Made by a program: the position numbers and the translations under genes
The notes under the pieces: generated by a model
The model's database searches: none
The model's input: the letters and a program-made list of their open reading frames with translations, nothing else
What the model was told of the DNA's origin: nothing
In this document: in pieces, positions 34,901-42,896 of the stretch
Position numbering within the stretch: the stretch's first letter is position 1
Layout of the letters: every line of letters starts with the position of its first letter
Assembly (NCBI RefSeq): GCF_000311845.1
Contig: NZ_HE978575.1
Span: 502,091 to 566,090, forward strand
DNA from: Enorma massiliensis phI
GTDB lineage: Bacteria; Actinomycetota; Coriobacteriia; Coriobacteriales; Coriobacteriaceae
Length of the DNA: 64,000 nt
Direction: 5' to 3'

Positions 34901-36479
34901 AGCCGTCCTCGCCGGTGGTGATGGAGCCCACCGCTTTGCCGGTGGTGTTGGAGACGATCTCGAAGCGGACGCCGGCAGCCGGCTCCTCATGCCCGTCGCC
35001 CTCATCCCAGGACTCATCGGCGCCCTTGAACTTGGCGACCTCGATGTCGAACGCGATCACGCTCTCCTTGAAGTCGTCCTCGGGTTCGAGCTCAACGATG
35101 CCAGACGCGGTCATTTGCTCTGAGCTCACGGTATACGTGCGAACGGTCGAATCGAGCTTGTATCCGGTTGGCGCTTTGGTTTCCACGACCGTGCAGGTGC
35201 CGAACGGGATGTCTTGGAAGACGAGCAGCCCGTCTTCGTTCGTCACTGCGGTCTGGATATGGCCGTTCGCATCGGCCAGCCGGTACTCAGCCCCTTCGAG
35301 CGTAGCCCCGGGCTGCGCCGCATCGAGCGTGGCGGAATCCTTCTTCTGGATAGTGAGCCGGACCGCACCCGGGCTATCCGCAAGCTCCTCGCTAGAATTG
35401 TTGCTTCCGGTGGTGAAGTAGTGGCGCTCGGTGTTGAGTTTGAACCCCTGCGGCGCTTTGGTCTCAACGGCGTAGTAGCGCTTGTCCTGCTGCAGCTGAT
35501 AGCTCGCTTGTCCGCTCTCATCTGTCGTGATGGTGGCTATCTTCTGGTCGGTCGAGGCATCGTAGATGTCGTAGGTTGCACCAGCATACGCGTACTCGTC
35601 GTTGCCGGCGGTGAATTCGGCATCGGCGGAGACCTTGGTGAAGGTGACGGTGACGTCCGGCTTGACGGGGATGATGACGAAGATATTCTGCGCGGACCCG
35701 TCTGTTAGGTTCCGCCGCAGCCAGAGCGCGTCGTCCCACCAGCCGGATTGGCCGGCGTGCGCGCGGGCGTCCGCCACGAGGCGTTGGATCTTTGCGAGCT
35801 CCGCGGCGTTGGCGACGCGGCCGGTCGTGCTCCCGTCGTTGGTGGAGCGGTAGATGTTCGTATAGGTGCCGCCGTTGTACATGAGGGACTCACCCTCCAC
35901 GGAGGCGCCCATGAGGAGGTGCTTGGTCACCTCCCATGCGGCGACGAGCTGGTCGCTTCGCCCGGAAAAGCCGTATGTCGCCTGGCCGAGTGCTGAGGTG
36001 GGCGCGTAGGCGGCGGCGTAGGCCATCGCGTGCGGGTCGAAGCTCGAGGAGCCCGTGACCCACGGGGCGGATGCGACGGGGCCGGAGTCGTGGGTGTCGT
36101 CGTAGGTGAACTGGCTCACCGGCACGGCGGGACCGTAGACATCGCCGGTGTCGGGGGTGCCATGGAACGGCTCTCCGCAGACGACCCATGTCCCGTCGGA
36201 TAGATACCAGTTCGAGATGGGGGAGCGGTTGCTCGCTCCGATATCGCGGCGGGTGACGGTCACGTTCTGGTTGAACGAGGCCGGGATGTCCGCGAGTGCT
36301 TGTGCCGTCGACGGTGCGAGTGCCGCGACAACGGACAGCGCGACGAGGGCCACGGCGATCAAGGCGGCGGCAACCCCGTTCCAGCCGCCTCCCGCAGAGG
36401 CTGCAATTCGTCTTATCAGCTGCATTGCGATGCGCGGGCCTCCTCGCTTGAAGCCTCCTCGGCGCTTGCTGCTATGCAT
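31920..36479 (-). CDS. Giant thioester / Cna-B (SpaA-type) adhesin with LARTG anchor
   Basis: The 1519-aa surface protein begins with a basic segment and hydrophobic signal (about 36-63). An N-terminal thioester domain follows: C101 in WVVCGEP and Q177 in SDQLVAAW are the likely bond-forming pair, which can attach covalently to host surfaces. About eight Cna-B/SpaA repeats then run from about 290 to 1290, recognisable by YxxVETKAPxGF/Y (for example YYAVETKAPQGFKL) and internal Lys/Asn/Glu isopeptide residues. A different domain spans about 1290-1460. The end is PTPLARTG, a hydrophobic helix and RHRD, a sortase sorting signal of LARTG instead of LPXTG. AGGAGG precedes the ATG. The long + strand frame inside it is a shadow. 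Confidence 0.92.
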   Translation of the reverse strand: MHSSKRRGGFKRGGPRIAMQLIRRIAASAGGGWNGVAAALIAVALVALSVVAALAPSTAQALADIPASFNQNVTVTRRDIGASNRSPISNWYLSDGTWVVCGEPFHGTPDTGDVYGPAVPVSQFTYDDTHDSGPVASAPWVTGSSSFDPHAMAYAAAYAPTSALGQATYGFSGRSDQLVAAWEVTKHLLMGASVEGESLMYNGGTYTNIYRSTNDGSTTGRVANAAELAKIQRLVADARAHAGQSGWWDDALWLRRNLTDGSAQNIFVIIPVKPDVTVTFTKVSADAEFTAGNDEYAYAGATYDIYDASTDQKIATITTDESGQASYQLQQDKRYYAVETKAPQGFKLNTERHYFTTGSNNSSEELADSPGAVRLTIQKKDSATLDAAQPGATLEGAEYRLADANGHIQTAVTNEDGLLVFQDIPFGTCTVVETKAPTGYKLDSTVRTYTVSSEQMTASGIVELEPEDDFKESVIAFDIEVAKFKGADESWDEGDGHEEPAAGVRFEIVSNTTGKAVGSITTGEDGFAETDGLWFGEGERPEGVSGALPYDAAGYTVREVDETVPDGFDKVSDWTISAEQMADGAKLRYILNDQAISTRIQIVKQDAETGQAVPLAGFTFQILDANGDPVSMTDSYPNPVELTEFTTDESGCVTLPETLEPGEYSVHEVAAAAPYLTGGEDIALTVSGDHENAVPTAVIAYSDAQAKGRATVAKLCSAPDGSDEGHVHDEGCAGELAGAEFDVVAMEDVVSPDGTVRATEGEVVDHVATGEDGTATTGELYLGDGSAAYAFIETKAPKGHVLDATPHEFTLSYADDDTALVEVEVEVADAYTEVTIDKNIMGTGHPLAGAAFQAWEAGQEIDVEPDDGMAAAAVRTEGEGAATLTEAVDNAAIEADVPEGYRLTVSRDGYSADVEGSIAVDPGAYEIALTDAEGEAVDMGGESKLEVEAGEAVKVSWSEPFLFFGGLDISRSRIERESYELRLDEGAGALIATDVPAGAYELEIGGEGAGRVELTAGKTFFGSYADGKLTIASHLLKPDEEHIEVVTDDDGTATIRHLSPGSYRLEETDAPDGFLVDGGVRYFSVADDGLTEGLESFPLEIEDDYTKIDLSKRDITNEDEVTGAKLAVIRPDGGVVESWTSDGTDHRIDALEPGPYKLVELMAPHGYDETTAVDFTVEPTGEVQRVVMYDEPITVEGSIDKRQEVADPTHPHTDADTGSARAEVSESDDGSYDYSVDFRNESSTWVDEFTVTDEFSAASDGLAELTGIVTPVAGEDYDGLLNVWYRTSTTSADYIDPSDANATRSDGHANPWLDHETTEEALGDDSRAIDYTGWRLWAQDVSATEATELSVADLGLEEGERVIAVRLEYGRVEEGFSSRTDEWGRDDLKHERDDVDNVAPTHEGDELEGAERAPLVLHMRVTDRYRDDTELVNSARVDLYRNGGNTTEGEGLEDHDSDRVEQAPVETPSQDDAPPADSPGPTPLARTGAVSAAGIFAAIALAAGTGWWILRHRDAADQR

Positions 36480-36617
36480 GGATACCTCCTATCGGTCTGT
36501 CGTTTCCTCCTAGCGGCTTCGCCCTGGAATCGTTGCGCTTGGGGCCGCTCCGCTTGGGATTCGTTTTGCCTTGGGCCGTTTCGTCCTGGGCTGTTTCGCT
36601 TTGGCGCTTTTGCGCGC

Positions 36618-36962
36618 CTATACCGCCACGCGGGCGATTGCCGACCCTTGGGTGAGGTCGAGCCCTGTGTTGATGAGGTCCAGCAGCTGCTTGCGCTCGC
36701 GTTTGGATGCTGTGCGCGGCGTGGAGGTCGACGTTCCCGCTGACTGGTCGTGTGTATCGGATGCGGCGTGCGCGTCGGGCTTGTTCGCCGCCATGCGCGC
36801 GATTCGCTTGACGGTGCGGTCGCGTGCCGCCGGACTCCGCAGGTCGGCGCTGGTGATGGGCACGATAGTGAAATCCGGAAAGGCGCTGAGGTCTGCGGGT
36901 AGGCTCGTTGGGTCGTCCACGATTTCAACGGCGATTTTCGCTGAGGGTAGATACACTGCCAT
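36618..36962 (-). CDS. Small unknown protein upstream of the adhesin
   Basis: The 114-aa protein starts MAVYLPSAKIAVEIVDDPTS after GGAGGAG and continues FPDFTIVPITSADLRSP. The AVEIVDD...FTIVPIT pattern faintly recalls the core strands of small nuclease-like folds, but catalytic residues are not clear. The C-terminus is polar and low-complexity. It is transcribed toward the adhesin, 138 bases away. Function unknown. Confidence 0.55.
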   Translation of the reverse strand: MAVYLPSAKIAVEIVDDPTSLPADLSAFPDFTIVPITSADLRSPAARDRTVKRIARMAANKPDAHAASDTHDQSAGTSTSTPRTASKRERKQLLDLINTGLDLTQGSAIARVAV

Positions 36963-37278
36963 GGCTCCTCCAATCACGCCGCCCGGCCGGTCCGGGCTCG
37001 CTGGCATGAACGCTAGGAGGTAGAACTGAACGATGTCCCAATGAATCTAAACAAAGTCTGAACCGCGCAGCTCAGAGGGGATGAAAATCGAAGTATGGAG
37101 GTTTTGCGCGCGGCGGCCACGCGCATTGTCGCGTCTCATGTTACTAATGAGCGACGCGGGCGAGGTCCGGCCATGCGGCAGCGCCGGTCCCGATAAAATT
37201 TCTAGCACGTGTCTCTATGCGTTCGCGGCGGCTGCTGCGAACGTGTTTGCCAGCCAGCATCGAGAAAGGGGGCGGGCC

Positions 37279-39120
37279 GTGGCTGCAACCTCGTTTGGTC
37301 CGACACCCACCATTCCGGCCATCATCAAGTTCTCGAGCGAATACGACGAGTACCGCGGCGATGAGTCGCGGAGCAGGGGGACGGCTGAGTCCCTATCGTT
37401 CCCACGGACCGAGGACGAGGTCCGCGCCATCGTACGCTCACTCAGCTCGGCGCGTACGCCTATCACGGTGCAAGGCGCGCGCACGGGCCTTGCAGCGGGC
37501 GCCGTGCCTCAAGGCGGGCATGTGCTCAACCTCTCGCACATGAACCGCCCGCTCGGCTTGCGCGAGGGGAACGGGCGTTTCTACCTGCGCGTTCAACCTG
37601 GTCTCGTTCTTTCCGAACTTCGAAAGTACCTTGCAGCAAAGGCATTTCCTACCGAGGATTGGGACGAGGCGTCGCTTACCGCCGCGCAGCGTCTTGCCGA
37701 GGCTCCGGAGCAGATGTTCCCCACCGATCCCACCGAGACCTCTGCTTGCCTGGGCGGTATGGCCGCATGCAACGCCTCGGGCGCACGGAGCTTTCGTTAC
37801 GGTGCCATGCGCGGCCACGTGACGGCGCTACGGCTCGTGCTCGCAAACGGCGACGTGGTCGCGTTGCGCCGGGACGAGGTTCGCGCTCGCGGCCGGCATC
37901 TCATGCTCAAGACCGAGGGCGGCTCGACCATCGAAGCGGACCTCCCCACTTATCAGATGCCGCGCGCCAAAAACGCCTCCGGCTACTATGTTGAGGACGA
38001 CATGGACGCCCTCGACCTTATCATCGGCTCGGACGGTACCCTCGGTATCATCACCGAGCTCGAGCTCGCCCTCATGCCGGCGCCTGCGGTGGTTTGGGCG
38101 GCGAGTTGCTTCTTTGCGACCGAGGACCAGGCGGTCGAGGCAACCATAGCTGCCCGCGCAGACCTCAAGCATGCGGCAGCGCTTGAGTACTTCGACCCAG
38201 CCGCCCTTGACGTGCTGCGCCGCGCCCGTGCCCAGGGCTCGGCCTTCGCGGCGCTCCCGTTGCTTCCCGAGCGCTTCGGCTGCTGCCTTTATGTGGAGCT
38301 CCAAGCACCTGTGGAAGATGAGGCCATGGCGGACCTCGAGCGTCTCGGCGCCATCGTGCGCGCGGCGGGCGGAAGCGAGAGGGACTCTTGGGTGGCCCGT
38401 ACCGCCGTTGACCGCGAGACGCTCCGGTTCTTCCGCCATGCCGTTCCCGAGAGCGTGAACATGCTCATCGACGAGCGCCGCCGAGAAGAGCCTTCGATCA
38501 CCAAGCTCGGCAGCGACATGTCCGTTCCCGACGACCGTCTGCGCGATGTCATCTCCCTCTACCGCTCGACGCTGGCCGAGGAGGGGCTCGAGTCGGCCGC
38601 ATGGGGGCATATCGGCAACAACCACCTGCATGTAAATGTCCTGCCGCGCAATGCCGAGGAATACGCGAGGGGCAAGGCGCTCTTTGCGCGCTGGGCCAAA
38701 GATGTCGCGGCTATGGGCGGCGCGGTTTCGGCCGAGCACGGCGTGGGCAAGCTCAAGCGCGATTTCCTCACGACCATGTACGGCTCAGAGCATGTGCGCG
38801 AGATGGCGCGTCTCAAGCTTGCGTTCGACCCGGCGTGCCAGCTGGGGCGTGGCAACCTGTTCGATGCGGCGCTGCTCGATGAGGTTCGCAGGGAGGGCGC
38901 GGCGGTGCCCGAGGGCGCTGATGCCGCAGATGCTGGACCGGATGCCGCAGATGCCGGCCCCGATGCTTCGGGCACCGGACCGGATGCTGCAGACGCCGGC
39001 CCCGATACTTCGAGCGCCGACCTCGATGCTGCTGCCAGCCCCGATGCCGCGCCTGTTCCGTCGGCGGCTGCACCGGCAGATGCGTTAGCTAAAGCTATGA
39101 ACACCGGGGAGGTGTCCTGA
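37279..39120 (+). CDS. FAD-linked lactate/glycolate dehydrogenase subunit (GlcD/LctD-like)
   Basis: The 613-aa protein starts with GTG after AAGGGGGCGGG. It has the FAD-binding type 4 fold: FPRTEDEVRAIVRSL, TDPTETSACLGGMAACNASGARSFRYGAMRGHV, IIGSDGTLGIITELEL, and C-terminal WGHIGNNHLHVNVLP and GGAVSAEHGVGKLKRDF. It oxidises a 2-hydroxyacid, probably lactate. Its TGA overlaps the etfB ATG, and etfA follows, as in electron-bifurcating LDH. The last 60 residues are an Ala/Asp/Gly/Pro repeat (DAADAGPDA units) beyond the family end. The frame remains open upstream to 37081, but that part has no similarity. Confidence 0.9.
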   Translation: MAATSFGPTPTIPAIIKFSSEYDEYRGDESRSRGTAESLSFPRTEDEVRAIVRSLSSARTPITVQGARTGLAAGAVPQGGHVLNLSHMNRPLGLREGNGRFYLRVQPGLVLSELRKYLAAKAFPTEDWDEASLTAAQRLAEAPEQMFPTDPTETSACLGGMAACNASGARSFRYGAMRGHVTALRLVLANGDVVALRRDEVRARGRHLMLKTEGGSTIEADLPTYQMPRAKNASGYYVEDDMDALDLIIGSDGTLGIITELELALMPAPAVVWAASCFFATEDQAVEATIAARADLKHAAALEYFDPAALDVLRRARAQGSAFAALPLLPERFGCCLYVELQAPVEDEAMADLERLGAIVRAAGGSERDSWVARTAVDRETLRFFRHAVPESVNMLIDERRREEPSITKLGSDMSVPDDRLRDVISLYRSTLAEEGLESAAWGHIGNNHLHVNVLPRNAEEYARGKALFARWAKDVAAMGGAVSAEHGVGKLKRDFLTTMYGSEHVREMARLKLAFDPACQLGRGNLFDAALLDEVRREGAAVPEGADAADAGPDAADAGPDASGTGPDAADAGPDTSSADLDAAASPDAAPVPSAAAPADALAKAMNTGEVS

Positions 39121-39986
39121 TGCATATCGTGGTCTGTGTGAAGGCGGTTCCGAGCTCGACCGAGGTCAAGATGGATCCCGTCACTCATACCATCGTGCGC
39201 GACGGCCGCGAGTCGGTGGTGAACCCCTTCGATGCCGCCGCACTCGAGGTGGCGCTGGCTATCAAGGATGAGCGTGCTGCTACGGGCGAGGGCTGTAGGG
39301 TGAGCGTGCTTTCCATGGGCATTCCGGCTACGGAGGCGCTTTTGCGCGACGGCATCGCTCGCGGCGCAAGCGATGCGCTCCTTCTTTCTGATCGTGCGTT
39401 TGCCGGTGCAGATACGCTTGCCACGAGTTATGCCCTGTCATGCGGTATACGCGAGCTTGGCTCGGCGAGCATGAGCGACGTCGCCGCGTCCGGTGCTCCG
39501 GAGCACGAAGAAGCCACCCCCGGCCCCTCTCTTCCAGACCTCATCCTCTGCGGCAAGATGGCGGTCGATGGCGACACGGCGCAGATCGGGCCGGAGCTCG
39601 CAGGGCTCTTCGATATGCCCTGCGTCACGGACATGCGCGAACTGGTTGCGATTGAGCGGGGCCGCGTTACCGTGCGCCATGCGACCGATGCGGGCATCGA
39701 GCTCGTCGAGGTTCCGCTGCCGGCGGTGCTTACCGTGGCCAAAGACATCGCACAGCCTCGCATGCCGAGCATCGCGGGGGTACGCGCGGCCGCGGGCGCG
39801 CCCGTGGCGGTGCTCAGTGCAGCGCGCGTGCAGGCCGACCCCGCGCGATCGGGCCTTGCCGGTTCTCCGACGCAGGTCGTGCGGTCGTTTGTGCCCGAGC
39901 GTTCTGACGCGTGCGAGGTCTTGGAGGGAAGCGTGCCCCAGCAGGCGGCGCGCATCATCGCGTTAGCTGAGGAGGCGGGGCTATGA
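39120..39986 (+). CDS. etfB: Electron transfer flavoprotein beta subunit
   Basis: The 288-aa protein starts MHIVVCVKAVPSSTEVKMDP, with NPFDAAALEVALAIKD and DLILCGKMAVDGDTAQIGPELAGLFDMP, the EtfB/FixA core. It binds the second (bifurcating) FAD with EtfA. It lies between the dehydrogenase and EtfA with overlaps on both sides (TGATG and ATGA). Confidence 0.93.
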   Translation: MHIVVCVKAVPSSTEVKMDPVTHTIVRDGRESVVNPFDAAALEVALAIKDERAATGEGCRVSVLSMGIPATEALLRDGIARGASDALLLSDRAFAGADTLATSYALSCGIRELGSASMSDVAASGAPEHEEATPGPSLPDLILCGKMAVDGDTAQIGPELAGLFDMPCVTDMRELVAIERGRVTVRHATDAGIELVEVPLPAVLTVAKDIAQPRMPSIAGVRAAAGAPVAVLSAARVQADPARSGLAGSPTQVVRSFVPERSDACEVLEGSVPQQAARIIALAEEAGL

Positions 39987-41203
39987 GCGGGCTTATGGTG
40001 GATGCCGCACGCTGCGTGGGTTGTAAGCGCTGCGAGCGCGCGTGCGCGTTCGGCGGCATCGTGGTCGAGGGCCGCCTGGCACGCCCGACCGACGCCTGTA
40101 CGCTCTGCGGCGGGTGCGTGGAGGCGTGTCCGGTGGATGCGATTTCGATTGAGCGCGACGAGGCCGGAGAGGGGTCTGGGCGCGATCTCTCCGCTTATCG
40201 TGACATCTGGGTGATTGCCCAGGTTGATGCGGAGGGCGCGCTGCTACCGGTGGTCTTCGAGCTGGTCGGCAAGGCGCTCGAGCTCGCCGAAGCGCGCGGC
40301 TGCCAGGTGGTGGCGGTGCTTGGTGAGGCGGGACGAGCTCCTCGCCAGGCGGAGCGTCTTGCCGCGACCGGTGTTGCCGAGGTGATCCACACCGTGGATG
40401 AGCGCCTCGCGTATGCAGACGCCGAGGTGTTCGCGCAATGGATTTGCGCGCTTGCCGAAGAGCGCCGCCCCGAGGCGATGCTGTTCGGAGCGACGGCGTT
40501 CGGCCGCGAGCTTGCCCCGCGCGTGGCGGTGCGCCTGCAGACGGGCCTTACCGCCGATTGCACCGCGCTCGACATCGACCCCAAGACCGGAGCTCTGCTG
40601 CAAACGCGCCCTGCGTTCGGCGGCAACCTCATGGCTACGATCGAGTGCCCCGCGCATCGTCCTCAGATGGCGACGGTGCGGCCGGGCGTATTTGCGGCGC
40701 CTGAGCGCGTGACGGCCGGGGCGGGTACGGGCGCTGATCTTGCGGTAGGCATCATCACCCAAGCCCCCTTGGCTCCCGAGGTTGCGCCGCGCGTTGCCGT
40801 GCTTGGCATCGAGCCTGTTACCGGCGGGTCGATCGCGCAGGCAGAGCGGCTCGTGGTCGTGGGCAGGGGCATCGGGTCCAAGAAGAACCTCCCGCTCATG
40901 GAGCGCCTGGCAGAGCTGCTCCATGCTGAGCTCGGTTGCACGCGTCCGCTCGTGGAGGCCGGCTGGCTCGACTATGCCCACCAGGTGGGTCAAACGGGTG
41001 CGGCCGTCGCGCCGAAGCTCTTGGTGAGCATTGGCGTTTCGGGTGCTATCCAGCATTTGGCGGGAATCGGCGGTGCCGAGACGGTTGTTGCCATCAACGA
41101 GGATGCTGCAGCGCCCATCTTCGGCGTGGCAGACTATGCGGTCGTGGGCGATGCCATCGAGGTCGTGACCGAGCTCATCGCCCAGCTCGAAGCCCGCGAC
41201 TGA
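39983..41203 (+). CDS. etfA: Electron transfer flavoprotein alpha subunit with ferredoxin domain
   Basis: The 406-aa protein begins with a two-cluster [4Fe-4S] domain (CVGCKRCERAC and CTLCGGCVEACP, residues about 11-51), followed by EtfA: LFGATAFGRELAPRVAVRLQTGLTADC, and the C-terminal FAD motif RLVVVGRGIGSKKN...HQVGQTGAAVAPKLLVSIGVSGAIQHLAG. The fused ferredoxin is the hallmark of the LctC/EtfA subunit in electron-bifurcating lactate dehydrogenases. Confidence 0.93.
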   Translation: MSGLMVDAARCVGCKRCERACAFGGIVVEGRLARPTDACTLCGGCVEACPVDAISIERDEAGEGSGRDLSAYRDIWVIAQVDAEGALLPVVFELVGKALELAEARGCQVVAVLGEAGRAPRQAERLAATGVAEVIHTVDERLAYADAEVFAQWICALAEERRPEAMLFGATAFGRELAPRVAVRLQTGLTADCTALDIDPKTGALLQTRPAFGGNLMATIECPAHRPQMATVRPGVFAAPERVTAGAGTGADLAVGIITQAPLAPEVAPRVAVLGIEPVTGGSIAQAERLVVVGRGIGSKKNLPLMERLAELLHAELGCTRPLVEAGWLDYAHQVGQTGAAVAPKLLVSIGVSGAIQHLAGIGGAETVVAINEDAAAPIFGVADYAVVGDAIEVVTELIAQLEARD

Positions 41204-41247
41204 GATGCGGAGCCGCGCGGCCACGACGGTCGCGTTGTTTGGCTCGG

Positions 41248-41577
41248 TTACACGAACACGAGGTTCACGAGCACCATATAGAGCGCGGTGCTTGCAAAGA
41301 TGGCGACGAGCATGTTCTTCCGCCAAAGGTAGAGCCCGCCGGCAACGAGAATACCGAGCGCTTCGGGTATGCCATGCGAGCCGGTGAGCACGTCCACACT
41401 GCGCAGGCAGTAAACCACGAGCAGGCCGAAAGTCGCTCCAGGGAGCGCATTGCCCAGGTAGCGGATGTAGCGCGGCGCTGGACGGTCTGCGGGGAAAGCG
41501 AAGAACGGCAGGGCCCGGGTGAGCACCGTTGCAGCCGCGGCGGCGAGGATCGTAAGGATGATCTGCGTGGACGTCAT
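41248..41577 (-). CDS. azlD: AzlD-family branched-chain amino-acid exporter subunit
   Basis: The 109-aa protein has four hydrophobic helices with LTRALPFFAFP and YLGNALPGATFGLLVVYCLRSVDV, the AzlD signatures. Its ATG overlaps the azlC stop (ATGA). It forms an exporter with AzlC in the cytoplasmic membrane. Confidence 0.9.
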   Translation of the reverse strand: MTSTQIILTILAAAAATVLTRALPFFAFPADRPAPRYIRYLGNALPGATFGLLVVYCLRSVDVLTGSHGIPEALGILVAGGLYLWRKNMLVAIFASTALYMVLVNLVFV

Positions 41578-42425
41578 CGCGCATCGCCCCCATGGTGCGC
41601 ACCTGCGGCATCCGGCGTAGAGGCCACGGGCTCGTTCTCGCAGGTATCCGATGCAGGGGCCACGGGCCCGCTCTTGCAGGTATCCGATGCAGAAGTCATG
41701 GACTCGCTCCCGCACGCATCGTAGACCGGTTCGAGGTGGCTTCGCAGAACCGTAATCGCGGCAAGGATGAGTGCGAGCGCGGGGATCATGAATCCGTCAG
41801 GCCCAAAGAGCGCGAGTGCGACGAGCGAAGCCAGAATGCCCACCACGGCGCTCGCGTGGCTTGGATCTTTGGTCCATTGGTCGAGGAAGATTACCACTAA
41901 CAGCGCCGTCATGGCGAAGTCGACGCCCGCCACGTTGAGCGCTGCCACGCTGCCCAGCACGCCGCCGAGCGTGCAGCCAACCACCCAGTACAGCTGGTTG
42001 AGCAGGCTCACGAAAAACATGAACCATCCTTCGTCCACGCCGGCCGGCGGGTGCGTCGAATAGTTGATGGAGAACGTTTCATCGCATTGCGCGAAGATGA
42101 GATACGGGCGTTTGCGCCCGAGGCCGCGGAACCGCTCGAGCATCGAGAGGCCGTAGAACAGGTGCCGCGCGTTAACGATGAAGACGGTGACGAACGCCTG
42201 AAGCGGCGCGAACGGTCCCACGAGCATCGAGGCCACGACGAACTCGGCAGAGCCCGCGAAGATAAGGCAGGCCATGAGCGTGGGCGTCCACCACGGCAGT
42301 CCGAGTGAGACGCTATATATGCCGCAGGTGATACCGAGGAAGACGAAGCCGGCGAGGATGGGAAGCGTCGGTGGTATGGCGGCGCGAAGCGCAGGCGAGA
42401 TGGCACGAGGTCTATTGGTGTGCAT
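41574..42425 (-). CDS. azlC: AzlC-family branched-chain amino-acid exporter
   Basis: The 283-aa membrane protein has the AzlC core: GITCGIYSVSLGLPWWTPTLMACLIFAGSAEFVVASML, FIVNARHLFYGLSMLERF and FAQCDETFSI. The C-terminal 45 residues are a repeated, Ser/Asp/Cys-rich tail (two ASDTC units) not expected in AzlC, encoded by a DNA minisatellite around 41640-41700. ATG 42425 was preferred; a GTG at 42467 is possible. Neither has a clear ribosome site. Confidence 0.88.
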   Translation of the reverse strand: MHTNRPRAISPALRAAIPPTLPILAGFVFLGITCGIYSVSLGLPWWTPTLMACLIFAGSAEFVVASMLVGPFAPLQAFVTVFIVNARHLFYGLSMLERFRGLGRKRPYLIFAQCDETFSINYSTHPPAGVDEGWFMFFVSLLNQLYWVVGCTLGGVLGSVAALNVAGVDFAMTALLVVIFLDQWTKDPSHASAVVGILASLVALALFGPDGFMIPALALILAAITVLRSHLEPVYDACGSESMTSASDTCKSGPVAPASDTCENEPVASTPDAAGAHHGGDAR

Positions 42426-42660
42426 CGCGCCGCTTGATGGAGCTGGGTGCAGTGGTTGATGGGGCACGGGGCGTTGCTCGCGTTTCTATTCAGTGCATAG
42501 TCAATGTCCCGTATCGTACACCATTTATTGCAGGGAGATACTGAATGAAGGGCCGCGGGGCAATCTGCTGCAGACGATCTATGCGCGGGCCAAGATTGAG
42601 AAGACTATGCTCCGTAAGTTTTTCGTAGCGCCGTGTGCTGCAGACACAATATTCCGAGGT

Positions 42661-42860
42661 CTTGGTCAAAAACACCATTTCGGTGGTACTTTCAAACATA
42701 AGAGGCACCCATTTTTACCTGTGGGTAGGCCTTTACGCGTTCAAAATTCGCTCACATCGACGAAATCAACGGAACGAGATGGCCTTTCAGCTTTCATGCG
42801 GCTATGCAATCGCTCTATTTTGGTGCGCGGCATACCACCGAAACGATATTTTTGACCAAG
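42661..42860. repeat. Long inverted-repeat intergenic element (E4)
   Basis: The 28-base arm 42661-42688 (CTTGGTCAAAAACACC...) returns inverted at 42833-42860 with three mismatches. It occupies most of the 470-base gap between the cyclase gene and azlC; no gene is supported there. Confidence 0.65.
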
Positions 42861-42896
42861 CGTACGAAAAGTTAGCGCATTGGGGGCGCGGGAAGT

